A stretch of DNA of 10,391 bases from the NCBI GenBank assembly GCA_025350365.1, contig JANXXY010000359.1, positions 1-10,391 of the forward strand, in the 5' to 3' direction. The notes under the pieces are model-generated. The model searched no databases and was not told the DNA's origin. It worked only from the letters and a program-made list of their open reading frames with translations. The stretch comes from Bacteroidales bacterium. GTDB lineage: Bacteria; Bacteroidota; Bacteroidia; Bacteroidales; JAAUTT01. Made by a program: the position numbers and the translations under genes. This document shows, piece after piece, positions 1 to 7,940 of this stretch; the first letter of the stretch is position 1, and the number at the start of each line of letters is the position of its first letter.

Positions 1-1
1 A

Positions 2-427
2 AGTATGGCTGCTCCTCAGCGTTCAACGATTAACTCCTCAATAGCACTTGAAGAAGCTGCCCCTGATGAACTAGTTGTTGAAGCGAAGAAAGACAAGGGA
101 GTCGCAGAAGAGTCAACTTTCATAATAGTTGAAGAATCGGCCACTTTTATGGGTGGCGATCCGGAAAAATTCAGAGATTACATAGTTAGGCAATTTGTTT
201 TTCCGGCATCCCTAAAAGGTTCAGGAATTTCCGGAAAGGTAATTGTTGAGTTCGTGGTGGATAAAAATGGAAAAGTAACCAAAGTAAAAATTATCAGGGG
301 TGTTGATCCTGCAATAGACAAAGAGGTAATAAGGATTCTTGAGAAGAGTCCCGTTTGGAAACCCGGAACGCAAGGTGGTAAACCGGTATCCCAAACATTT
401 ACTATTCCTGTTAGTATTCAGGAATAG
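2..427 (+). CDS. TonB C-terminal domain protein (energy transducer TonB), 5'-truncated by window edge
   Basis: The visible part (140 residues from the Met codon at 5) ends in a TonB C-terminal domain at about residues 50-138. It has a GGDPEKF segment where the family usually has FPGG, then an ISGKVIVEFVVDKNGKV strand pair, the RGVDPAIDKEVIRIL helix and a WKPG turn (W118), followed by the final QTFTIPVSI strand. In this family the domain sits in the periplasm and contacts the TonB box of outer-membrane receptors to pass on proton-motive energy. The frame is open to base 2, and no membrane anchor or signal is visible, so the true start and N-terminal segment almost certainly lie left of the window; the Met at 5 is probably internal. 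The acidic linker (residues 15-48) is typical of the stretch before the domain. Whether it serves as TonB, or is the tail of a larger protein such as an M56-type sensor, cannot be told here. Confidence 0.9.
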   Translation, partial: SMAAPQRSTINSSIALEEAAPDELVVEAKKDKGVAEESTFIIVEESATFMGGDPEKFRDYIVRQFVFPASLKGSGISGKVIVEFVVDKNGKVTKVKIIRGVDPAIDKEVIRILEKSPVWKPGTQGGKPVSQTFTIPVSIQE

Positions 428-544
428 GTTTGCTATTCTTTAACACTTTAGAAAAAACAACACTTTTTTACTTTTTATTGGCACAACGCAACTATTTAAT
501 GTTTTCTGCATCTTAAAAATAATTTAAGCCTAATAAAAGCAGAT

Positions 545-1009
545 ATGAAAACTTCTTCGTTGGTTGTATTAATAGTATTTTTGACTTTTGTAAGTTGCGG
601 GAAAACGGTTGTGAAAAGTGATTTTCAACAATCCAGCAATTCCAATTTAGTTATAAAAGCTGGATTCACTTGTGGTTGGGGATCAGGGGATGAATCAATA
701 GAAATATCCAAAACTTCAATTAAGTATATATATTCAGTTCCGGCTAAATCTCAACAACCACTAATTAATAAAACCAGGTCGGTACCCAATAGTGAATGGT
801 CAGAGATATTAAATGATGTCAATATTGATACCTTTTTTAAGCTAAATTACCAAACATGTAATGTATGCTTTGATGGGTGTGATGAATGGATAATTATCAT
901 AAGTAATAATATATCTCACGAGATAAGATTTACGAAAGGATTAAAGATTGATTCAATAAGTAAAATACAAAATAAATTATCTCAATTAAGAAAAGAATTT
1001 AATAATTAA
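545..1009 (+). CDS. Small predicted lipoprotein with Cys-x2-Cys-x3-Cys motif, function unknown
   Basis: This encodes 154 residues. The N-terminus is a short signal (MKT, then a hydrophobic run at residues 6-16) ending in FVSC-GK, so C18 is the likely lipidated cysteine. The -3 position is Phe rather than Leu, a looseness often seen in Bacteroidota lipoboxes. The mature part has an FTCGWGSGDES segment (C43) and a TCNVCFDGCDEW segment with C105, C108 and C112, then a lysine-rich C-terminal helix (about residues 131-152). Four cysteines in a 136-residue mature protein suggest disulfides or metal binding, but this is inference. I recognise the general type as a conserved Bacteroidota hypothetical protein but can give no function. 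It follows the TonB-like gene by 117 bp with no visible hairpin between, so co-transcription is possible but unproven. No Shine-Dalgarno is seen; the start is supported by the signal peptide directly after it. Confidence 0.82.
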   Translation: MKTSSLVVLIVFLTFVSCGKTVVKSDFQQSSNSNLVIKAGFTCGWGSGDESIEISKTSIKYIYSVPAKSQQPLINKTRSVPNSEWSEILNDVNIDTFFKLNYQTCNVCFDGCDEWIIIISNNISHEIRFTKGLKIDSISKIQNKLSQLRKEFNN

Positions 1010-1029
1010 AATATAAAAATTATAATTTC

Positions 1030-1048
1030 GGACGCTTGCCGTCTTTTT
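1030..1048 (+). terminator. Weak candidate intrinsic terminator after the lipoprotein gene
   Basis: A short hairpin, GACG-cttgc-CGTC, with one possible extra G-U pair, is followed directly by five T residues. It lies 21 bases after the lipoprotein stop, in the 53-bp gap between two convergent genes, where a terminator is expected. The stem is only 4-5 bp, so the call is weak. On the minus strand the same hairpin lacks an immediate T run, so it is less likely to end the penicillin-binding protein transcript. Confidence 0.35.
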
Positions 1049-1062
1049 AACTGATAATTGAA

Positions 1063-3324
1063 TTACTTATCACCTTTAAAAAGCCTTTTAAAGAATGATT
1101 TCACTCCCCGATTATTTTTCTCTTTTTTATCCGAGCGCAAGGTGTCATTATCCATCTTTGCTTTTCTGTGAAACAACCTATTGAAAAACCCTTTAATTCT
1201 CTTTTGATGAAAGGGTTCACACTGCAAAAAGGTATACACATCGCCAGGGAGAGCAAAATGCGTAAGATATCTCTTTTTCAATTCAGAATCCCGTTCCATT
1301 TCTCTAATAACATTCGCAACAATAGGCAAGGCCAAGGACGATCCTGATCCATTGCGGCTGTAAAAGTGTACATCCCGGGTGCTGGCACCCACCCATGTGC
1401 CAATAACCAAATCGGGAGTATAAGCAATAAACCAGGCATCAGAATAGGTTTGAGCTGTTCCTGTTTTTCCGGCAAGCTCTGCACGTATTCCATATTGGCT
1501 GCGAATTTTAGCTCCCGTTCCCTGATCGATAACTCGTTGTAAAATAGCCGTTATCATTTCGCTGGTTTTTGTACTGAACACTTTTGCCGGTTCTTCGGTT
1601 TCTCTCATGTATAAGGTTTTCCCATCGGCATCGGTAATTTTATTAATCATTACAAGGTCGTTCATTTGTCCCTTATTGGCAAAAGAGCCATAAGCACTTA
1701 CAATCTCATAAAGAGATAAATCGAGTGTACCTAAAGCTATTGACGGTGCATCATCAGTAAATTGAGGAAAATTTAGCTTTTTGCAGGTATGGATTAGGTT
1801 TTCTCTTCCCACCTTAAAATATAAATCAACCGTTGGCAGGTTCATGGAGTGAGCCAGAGCATACCAAAAAGCAACTGTGCTGTCAGGTGTTGATGCATGG
1901 TTATCGTTTTGAGGCTCCCAATCTTCATATCCTGTATATTTATTTTCTTCATTTTCAAGATATGAACAAGGGGAAATACCTCTTTCAAGTGCAGTGGCAT
2001 ATAAAACCGGTTTAAATGCTGAAGCAATCTGCCGGTGGGACAGAACCATATCAAAAGGAAGAGTTCTAAAGTCATTGCCTCCTATCCAGGTAATTATTGC
2101 TCCATTTTTGGGATTGGAAATAAGTACAGAAGCATTCAACATTTTATAATAATGCCATAAGCTGTCGATCTTACTGATGTTAAATGTTTGGATACCGTCC
2201 CAACCAAATAGCTTAATATCCCTTTTTAGGGAATCGTTATTATCAGCGAAAGCATGCTGCTTTTGTTTTTTGTACCACTGTTTTTTAAACCTGCTTCTTT
2301 CAAGTTCTTTATCAAGTAGTTTTTGCATAATCGCCAAATGATTTTTTACAGCTTCGGAACCTAGCTGCTGAACTTGCATATTTAAGGTTGTATAAATTTT
2401 CAACCCGTCTTTTTCAAGGTTATATACCTTGCCGGTTTTGGTTTTGATAGAATCCAACAGCTCCAACGTTTTTTTTCTTACCTGATATACAAAATAGCCG
2501 GCAGGAGCTTTTAAATTTAAGTTTTCATAGTTAATTTTCAGAGGTAATTTTCGCAGACTGTCACATGTTTTAGCCGCTATATAATGTTCCTTTGCCATTA
2601 AATTTAAAACCAGATTTCGGCGTGCAAAAGAATTTTCAGGATTAAGTTGGGGGTTGAAATAAGTATTGGCTTTTAACAACCCTACCAAAACAGCCGATTC
2701 TTCAATTTTTAATTCACTTGCAGCTTTGTTAAAATATCTGTGGGCGGCAGATTCAACCCCGTAAACATCTTCACCGAAAGGTACGGAATTAAGATATAAC
2801 AATAGGAGCTCCTGTTTAGTATAAACATCTTCAATACGAGAGGCAATAATAATTTCTTTTATTTTATTAACCGGAAGGCTTAAATATCCGTAATCACCGC
2901 GTCCATAAATATTTTTAACCAGTTGTTGCGAGAGGGTACTTCCTCCCCCTCCGCTATTGTCGCCATGCAGAATACTTTTCAATAAAACACGAAAATAACT
3001 TCGGTTGTCGTACCCTGTGTGATTAAAAAAACGTTTATCTTCCGTTGCAATCAGAGCTTTTGTAAGATGAACGGGCACTTGTTCCCATTTGATGTTGGTG
3101 CGGTTCTGTGCAAAGTATTTCCCAATTAAAATACTGTCAGACGAAAATACCAGCGAAGCCTCTTCGTTGCTTATTGCGGACAATGTTTTTTTATCGGGCA
3201 ACGTGCCGAAAACTCCAAAATATATCAATAAAAATATTAAGACAATCAATAATATTAATGAGGATACAAGTACCAATATACTTTTAAGAATTATATTCAG
3301 AAGTTTCCGTTTATTTAATGGCAT
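1063..3324 (-). CDS. Class A penicillin-binding protein (bifunctional peptidoglycan transglycosylase/transpeptidase)
   Basis: The 753 residues have a cytoplasmic KRK start, one membrane helix (about 13-37), a GT51 glycosyltransferase domain (about 65-245) and a penicillin-binding transpeptidase domain (about 395-675). GT51 motifs are intact: ATEDKRFFNHTG with catalytic E95, GGSTLSQQLVKN (127-138) and the KIKEIIIASRIE/LYLNSVPFG helices (154-184). The transpeptidase has S435-A-F-K438, S493-M-N495 and K620-T-G622. The enzyme polymerises lipid II into glycan strands and cross-links the stem peptides on the outer face of the inner membrane. It is about the usual length for a compact PBP1 and lacks the C-terminal domain of PBP1C. 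Oddities are Ala instead of the usual Gly before the catalytic Ser, a lysine-rich linker (337-370), and a basic tail (710-753) with two FFxRLF copies. It lies 148 bp downstream of the DUF3108 gene, so it may have its own promoter. The start is clear from the membrane anchor. Confidence 0.96.
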   Translation of the reverse strand: MPLNKRKLLNIILKSILVLVSSLILLIVLIFLLIYFGVFGTLPDKKTLSAISNEEASLVFSSDSILIGKYFAQNRTNIKWEQVPVHLTKALIATEDKRFFNHTGYDNRSYFRVLLKSILHGDNSGGGGSTLSQQLVKNIYGRGDYGYLSLPVNKIKEIIIASRIEDVYTKQELLLLYLNSVPFGEDVYGVESAAHRYFNKAASELKIEESAVLVGLLKANTYFNPQLNPENSFARRNLVLNLMAKEHYIAAKTCDSLRKLPLKINYENLNLKAPAGYFVYQVRKKTLELLDSIKTKTGKVYNLEKDGLKIYTTLNMQVQQLGSEAVKNHLAIMQKLLDKELERSRFKKQWYKKQKQHAFADNNDSLKRDIKLFGWDGIQTFNISKIDSLWHYYKMLNASVLISNPKNGAIITWIGGNDFRTLPFDMVLSHRQIASAFKPVLYATALERGISPCSYLENEENKYTGYEDWEPQNDNHASTPDSTVAFWYALAHSMNLPTVDLYFKVGRENLIHTCKKLNFPQFTDDAPSIALGTLDLSLYEIVSAYGSFANKGQMNDLVMINKITDADGKTLYMRETEEPAKVFSTKTSEMITAILQRVIDQGTGAKIRSQYGIRAELAGKTGTAQTYSDAWFIAYTPDLVIGTWVGASTRDVHFYSRNGSGSSLALPIVANVIREMERDSELKKRYLTHFALPGDVYTFLQCEPFHQKRIKGFFNRLFHRKAKMDNDTLRSDKKEKNNRGVKSFFKRLFKGDK

Positions 3325-3472
3325 ATAATCAACTATAAGATAACCAGCTCAAATCTTTTTTGTCTTCGAAAAAAAGCTTCATTTACAATTTCAATATAAT
3401 TGCAGCAATCTTATTCACGGTATTGTTTCAGTAACGATATGAAGAGTGGTTAAGAAAAGTGCCGGATTTTAT

Positions 3473-4270
3473 TTATTTTGTCAACATCGAACTCATCGGG
3501 TATTTGTTATTCTTAAACGATACGATGTCACATTTAAATGATCCTACAATGATATCGAATTTAATACAAATGGGTATTTTATTATCATCGTCGCTTAACC
3601 AGAAGGTCATATCATCCTTCTTTTTAAAAATTCTGCCCGGTTCAACCACCGGAATAAATTTAAGACAATTAAATTTTCCAAGTTCAGTTTTAATTGTCTC
3701 CCGCCCCTTAAAAACGATATAAAACGGAAACAAATCATCATCAAAATAGGTGTTAATTTTAACAATGTCATTTTCCTTGAAACCGGAAAAATCAATCCTG
3801 CGAATATAAAACAATGCAGCTACCATATCGAGGATTTTTGCCGGCACTTTATGTTCACCCGTAAGTGAACTCATAACGGTTTTGTTATTGTGGTTGAATA
3901 GGACCTCAGTGTACTTTTTATAATTTCCTTCGCGGATATTTCTGATTGATTTCACCGGTAAATTAGTTTCGGAATCAAAATAGCTCTCATAAATATCTAC
4001 CACTTTAAAAATTTTATTTACAACTCCGGTGGTTTTGGCTTTTGCGGTAGCATGGAAGACCTCATTTTTTTCTAATGTTTCAGTCTTTAACGTAATAAGT
4101 GCTTCACCGGCTGTAATAAATCCATAATGAAGGTCGTATTTTAATTCCTCACCATTAATAAATACAGGTATTTTGTTAATGGGGGGTAGAGAGGCCTCTT
4201 CTGTTTGAAACGAAGATGAAACGAATAAAAAGATAAAAAGCGATATTTGAATTCTAACCATAAACTTCAT
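3473..4270 (-). CDS. DUF3108 exported protein
   Basis: This 265-residue protein has a Sec-type signal peptide (MKFMVRIQ, then a hydrophobic run to about residue 21) and a DUF3108 domain over most of the rest. Recognisable family features are GEELKYDLHYGFITAGEA near residues 40-57, the KVVDIYESYFD segment near 88-98, and NLPVKSIRNIREGNYKKY, followed by alternating beta strands. The predicted place is the periplasm or the outer-membrane inner face; the family has no settled function to my knowledge. A second Met at residue 4 could be the start, giving a nearly identical signal peptide. The gene begins 49 bp after the tsaB stop on the same strand and is probably the last gene of the tolC-adaptor-tsaB unit. 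No catalytic motif can be seen, and the cysteines (three, in the C-terminal half) show no obvious pattern. Confidence 0.88.
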   Translation of the reverse strand: MKFMVRIQISLFIFLFVSSSFQTEEASLPPINKIPVFINGEELKYDLHYGFITAGEALITLKTETLEKNEVFHATAKAKTTGVVNKIFKVVDIYESYFDSETNLPVKSIRNIREGNYKKYTEVLFNHNNKTVMSSLTGEHKVPAKILDMVAALFYIRRIDFSGFKENDIVKINTYFDDDLFPFYIVFKGRETIKTELGKFNCLKFIPVVEPGRIFKKKDDMTFWLSDDDNKIPICIKFDIIVGSFKCDIVSFKNNKYPMSSMLTK

Positions 4271-4319
4271 AATTTAAACAATGCTAATTTCAATATAACA
4301 ATTTTGGAACCATTGAAGT

Positions 4320-5030
4320 TTAACCCAATACTTTATTTTTTGGCGTGGTGGCAACAAAGTCCTTCAAGTAAAACGGTTCAAAATAGGCAACGTCCTTAAA
4401 TTCTTTTTTTTGATATAATTGCTGAGATAATGCAATCATGTCCTGAGCCGATGGATTTAGCCCGGGAATAAACCGTGCATTGGGGTGTGTAATTATACCA
4501 GAACATTTATTGGATCCGTTTCCAAAAAAATAAACTATCTGATTAGCCAAAATATTTTCAAAAGAATGCTCGTTGATAATTTCAGCAATAGTCTCCGAAG
4601 CAAATTCGCCCTGTCGGCTGAATAGGGCTGTATATACTTCAAGTCTACGGGCATCTATCATGGGGCAATAAAACGCGTCACTACTGGTCATTTCGGGATT
4701 TCCCTTTTGTTGCCTGAAAAATCCAAAAACCATACTTTGCAGCGTTGGCAATGCTATTAATGGAATGCCTCCTCCGTAACATAGTCCTTTAGCCACTGAT
4801 ACACCTATACGCAAACCTGTATAAGATCCGGGTCCCATACTTACTGCAATAGCATGAAGATCAGAAACTACGATTGTATTTCTTTTAAGAAGTTCGTCTA
4901 TAAATACCGTCAAAACAGAGGCATGTGAACGTCCTTCGGTGCTTTCGCGAATGTCAATCAATCCATTTTCATTGGAAAGTGCCACCGAACAAACGTCAGT
5001 GGCTGTTTCAATATGCAATATCAGAGCCAT
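4320..5030 (-). CDS. tsaB: tRNA threonylcarbamoyladenosine biosynthesis protein TsaB
   Basis: The 236 residues match TsaB throughout. The N-terminus ILHIETATDVCSVAL is the ASKHA-fold opening strand pair. The family signature MGPGSYTGLRIGVSVAKGL lies at residues 65-83, followed by LPTLQSM (94-100), IDARRLEVYTALF (125-137) and a conserved C-terminal YLKDFVAT (221-228). TsaB pairs with the TsaD protein (and TsaE) in the cytoplasm to transfer the threonylcarbamoyl group from the TsaC product to A37 of ANN-decoding tRNAs; it is non-catalytic itself. The size is normal for the family. It begins 24 bp after the adaptor stop and ends 49 bp before the DUF3108 start, on the same strand, so an essential tRNA-modification gene appears to ride on an efflux operon. 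The start MALILHIETA is standard for the family. Confidence 0.97.
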   Translation of the reverse strand: MALILHIETATDVCSVALSNENGLIDIRESTEGRSHASVLTVFIDELLKRNTIVVSDLHAIAVSMGPGSYTGLRIGVSVAKGLCYGGGIPLIALPTLQSMVFGFFRQQKGNPEMTSSDAFYCPMIDARRLEVYTALFSRQGEFASETIAEIINEHSFENILANQIVYFFGNGSNKCSGIITHPNARFIPGLNPSAQDMIALSQQLYQKKEFKDVAYFEPFYLKDFVATTPKNKVLG

Positions 5031-5054
5031 AAGATAACTTTAGCCGCAAAGTAA

Positions 5055-6377
5055 TTACTTTTTCTTTGGTTTAAAAAGTTCTTTTTTTTCAATACGTTTT
5101 ACCTGCATACCTTCTTTCAACCGTTTTGTAATAATGCTATATGGTCCGGTAATCACCTCGTCTTTTTCAGTTAATCCTTCTTTGATTTCTATAAAATAGT
5201 TATCCTGAATACCGGTTTTCACAGATTTTACCGTGGCTTTGCCGTTTAGGTATATATAAACAACTTCCTTCTGTTTGAGTGCAGTTGTAGTTGCATTTTT
5301 TGATTTTGATATCGAATCAGTTGAATCTTTGAGCAAAACTACTGCCTGTACAGGAATAGCAAAAACATTATCGGTTCTATTCGTCTGAATTTCAAGTGAT
5401 GCTGACATGCCCGGACGAAAAGGATCGGGGTTTTTCTTAGAGATAAGATGAGCGTATGATTCTTTTAGCAGTAAAATTTTAACCTGGAAATTGGTTACCT
5501 GATCAGTAGTTTGACCTGTGGTTGTTGCAGAATTAGCAATTTCAGTAACTAATCCTTTAAACTTTTGGCCAAGATAAGCATCTACCTCCACAAGCGCCGT
5601 ATCTTTCGCACTTACACGAACAATATCGTTTTCATTTACATCAACTTGTACTTCCATTCGGTTTAAATCCGAAATATGCATCATGTCAGTGCCCGACATC
5701 ATGTTAGTACCCAAAACACGCTCACCGAGTTCTATATTTAATTGAGAAATGGTTCCACTCATTGGGGCAAAAACAGTTGTTTTCATTAATTGCTCCGACG
5801 ACTCTTTGAGTGACGCTTCGGTACTCCGCACTCCAAATTCTGCTCCTTTAACACTTTGTCGGGCTGCTTCAACCTGAGCTGCAACTGTTTTATAGGTTGT
5901 TTGTGCTGCTTCCCAATCAGCCTGAGAAATTGTTTTTTGCTCCCATAACCGTTTACTTCGGCCGTAAGATTGTTTTTCACGTTCAAAATTTGCTTCAGCC
6001 TGAAGAAGTCCGGCACTCGCATTCGCCAGGTTTGCTTTTGATGAATTAACGGCTGCCGTTGCCCGCTCGCGTTGACTGATATAAATATCCGGTTTAATTT
6101 TGAGAAGTAATTTTCCCTTCTCTACAAAGTCGCCTTCTTTCACGTAAAGTTCAATTACTTCGCCCGATACTTCGGGACTTAACTTAATTTCTGTTTCAGG
6201 ACGAATTTTTCCATTAGCGGTAACAGTTTCCAAAATAGTGCGCTTTACAACCTTTTCAACCGATACTTCAAGGGGTTTTTCCTTTCCAATCCATCCTGCT
6301 TTTTTGGCAATTACCACAAATATCAGTAAAGCAACAGTTACAATAATCAGGTATCTTAAAAGTTTTTTTTGCTTCAT
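5055..6377 (-). CDS. Periplasmic adaptor (HlyD/MacA/AcrA-type membrane fusion protein) of an efflux system
   Basis: The 440 residues have an N-terminal membrane anchor (9-24) with no lipobox, then the usual adaptor order. The first lipoyl half is at about 63-96 (LSPEVSGEVIELYVKEGDFV). A long alpha-hairpin at about 100-200 is rich in Ala, Glu, Gln and Lys. The second lipoyl half is at 200-222 (TTVFAPMSGTISQLNIELGERV). A beta-barrel follows at about 238-332, ending in the FRPGMSASLEI signature (320-330), and then the membrane-proximal domain (335-430). The role is to bridge an inner-membrane pump to a TolC channel. The hairpin and the pronounced anchor make it look more MacA-like (ABC partner) than AcrA-like, but this is a judgement. 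It starts 33 bp after the TolC-family stop. No pump gene follows; tsaB does. A Ser/Lys/Thr-rich insert (351-370) interrupts the membrane-proximal domain. Confidence 0.94.
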   Translation of the reverse strand: MKQKKLLRYLIIVTVALLIFVVIAKKAGWIGKEKPLEVSVEKVVKRTILETVTANGKIRPETEIKLSPEVSGEVIELYVKEGDFVEKGKLLLKIKPDIYISQRERATAAVNSSKANLANASAGLLQAEANFEREKQSYGRSKRLWEQKTISQADWEAAQTTYKTVAAQVEAARQSVKGAEFGVRSTEASLKESSEQLMKTTVFAPMSGTISQLNIELGERVLGTNMMSGTDMMHISDLNRMEVQVDVNENDIVRVSAKDTALVEVDAYLGQKFKGLVTEIANSATTTGQTTDQVTNFQVKILLLKESYAHLISKKNPDPFRPGMSASLEIQTNRTDNVFAIPVQAVVLLKDSTDSISKSKNATTTALKQKEVVYIYLNGKATVKSVKTGIQDNYFIEIKEGLTEKDEVITGPYSIITKRLKEGMQVKRIEKKELFKPKKK

Positions 6378-6410
6378 AACAATATTCTTATGCGTTGAAT
6401 ATGATTTTGT

Positions 6411-7907
6411 TTAAAATTTTATTTGTCCGCCTTTATAAAACTCCAGTACTTTGGTTTTAAAAATATAACTGTATTTGGCCTGCAGCATTTGCGACTGAGC
6501 AAGTGTTAACTGGTTTTTCGAGGTGCTATAATCTACAAAATTAACCATCCCCACATCGTATTTTTGCTGAATGTTTCTGAATGATTCCTGCATGAAAGCA
6601 ACTGCTTTATCTGAGGCTACGTATTGTCTGTAAGAAGCAATGGCATCGGTTAATGCTTGTTGAATATCCTTATAAAGTTGCTTTTTGGTATAGTCGAGCT
6701 GATACTTTGAATTCAATACATTAATTTTAGCATTACTTATATTATTGTTAATCAACCAACCATTAAATATGGGAATAGAAACACTAAGGGAAACAGCAGT
6801 ATTCGCGTTATCACGCATTTGACTACTAAACGGATACGAAATTGAATACGTAGTTGGATGCTGGTAAACGACAAGCTGGGAAGGATTGCTCGCTAAAAAT
6901 CCTATTGGTGAAGTTAGTATTCGGGCGGTATCACTTCCAAACCGGGTACGCGCATCAGAATAACCTGATCCGTATGAAGCACTTAAAACAACTTTGGGAC
7001 TTCGTCCGCCACGTGCAATGGAAAGCCCTTTTTCTATGCCTTGCAATTGATATTCAGCCAGCCTGATTTGTGGAAGGTTGCGTTCAGCTTCTTTGTAAAT
7101 ATCGTCAGCATAAGATGATACAGCTTCGATAGACAAATTTGTGAAATCTGGAACAAGAATACTAAAGTTCTTAACTGTATCTAATTCTAACATCTGCTTT
7201 AACGAAAGAGTTGAAATATCAAATTGATTTTGACGTGTAACCAATGTTAATTCTTCACTGGCGCTCTGCGACTGAACCTCATACAAACTCCCCTGTGGTA
7301 AACTGCCCGCGTCTACCAATTGTTTGGTTCTTTCAAGCTGTAAATTTGTGATGGCAAGCTGTTCTTTGGATGTATTTACCAATTCCTGATTCAGCAATAT
7401 TTGCAAATACCCCAGGGCAATATTCAAGCCCATATCATTCTTGAACTTTGCTACATCTTCGCGACTTGCCAGAACATTATACTGGTTCTGCAAGACGGTA
7501 TTATTTCGTTGAAATCCATTAAAAAGCACTATGGAAGCGCCTAAAGAAAAATTTGAGGAATTAATGGTTTGATTGTTCGTAAACTGGTATGTTGTTTGAT
7601 CCAATACGCGTCCTTGTGAAATTCCATAAAATACATTCCCGTAAATGTTTGGAAGAACTCCAATTATCGATTGCCTGTAATTATTCTGATTATACTCAAC
7701 ATTCAGTTCTTTCATTTTAATCTGAATATTGTTTTCATAAGCGTGAGAGATGCATTGCTCAAGTGTCCATGCTTGCTGGCAGGATGCGCTTTTATTTATT
7801 AGTAATGAAAAGGTTAAAATAAGGAAAATGCCTTTACTTGCTTTTATGTCATAGAAATTTTTACAATAATGGGAAGTGACAGTCTTCAGAAATGGTGGTT
7901 CATGCAT
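6411..7907 (-). CDS. TolC-family outer-membrane efflux protein
   Basis: From the start chosen here the protein is 498 residues. The mature part begins QQAWTLEQCISHAYENNIQIK, the usual family opening, and shows the TolC two-fold repeat: a beta-hairpin with VLFNGFQRNN early and one with IPIFNGWLINNN late, each followed by long Gln/Asn/Lys-rich helices. It should form the trimeric outer-membrane and periplasmic channel for the adaptor encoded 33 bp downstream. The frame runs open to a Met codon at 8000, but that would leave only 10 bp to the divergent gene, and the extra residues look like translated non-coding AT-rich DNA. Met codons at 7940 and 7907 are the realistic choices. I take 7907, though the stretch before the signal core (GIFLILTFSLLI) is still long (about 24 residues). 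The signal probably ends near SASC-QQ; the spacing does not fit a lipobox well. Confidence 0.93.
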   Translation of the reverse strand: MHEPPFLKTVTSHYCKNFYDIKASKGIFLILTFSLLINKSASCQQAWTLEQCISHAYENNIQIKMKELNVEYNQNNYRQSIIGVLPNIYGNVFYGISQGRVLDQTTYQFTNNQTINSSNFSLGASIVLFNGFQRNNTVLQNQYNVLASREDVAKFKNDMGLNIALGYLQILLNQELVNTSKEQLAITNLQLERTKQLVDAGSLPQGSLYEVQSQSASEELTLVTRQNQFDISTLSLKQMLELDTVKNFSILVPDFTNLSIEAVSSYADDIYKEAERNLPQIRLAEYQLQGIEKGLSIARGGRSPKVVLSASYGSGYSDARTRFGSDTARILTSPIGFLASNPSQLVVYQHPTTYSISYPFSSQMRDNANTAVSLSVSIPIFNGWLINNNISNAKINVLNSKYQLDYTKKQLYKDIQQALTDAIASYRQYVASDKAVAFMQESFRNIQQKYDVGMVNFVDYSTSKNQLTLAQSQMLQAKYSYIFKTKVLEFYKGGQIKF

Positions 7908-7940
7908 TTTTGACTTCTTTGAAAAACATGCTCGATTCAT

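Noticed and set aside
428..544. Possible promoter or terminator between the TonB-like and lipoprotein genes
   Set aside because: I looked for TTTG with TAnnTTTG and for a hairpin with a T run; a TTTG is present but no well-spaced partner, and no stable hairpin was seen.
1833..2075. Frames on both strands inside the penicillin-binding protein gene
   Set aside because: They are shadows of a gene with intact domains on the minus strand.
3355..3376. CTTTTTT...AAAAAAG inverted repeat upstream of the penicillin-binding protein gene
   Set aside because: The arms are nearly all A and T runs, which pair by chance in AT-rich DNA, and the position is about 100 bp from the preceding stop, so a terminator reading is unconvincing.
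3421..3440. Imperfect inverted repeat TATTGTT-TCAGT-AACGATA in the gap before the penicillin-binding protein gene
   Set aside because: The arms match at six of seven positions, and in the direction of transcription the odd pair is a true mismatch; too weak to call an operator or terminator.
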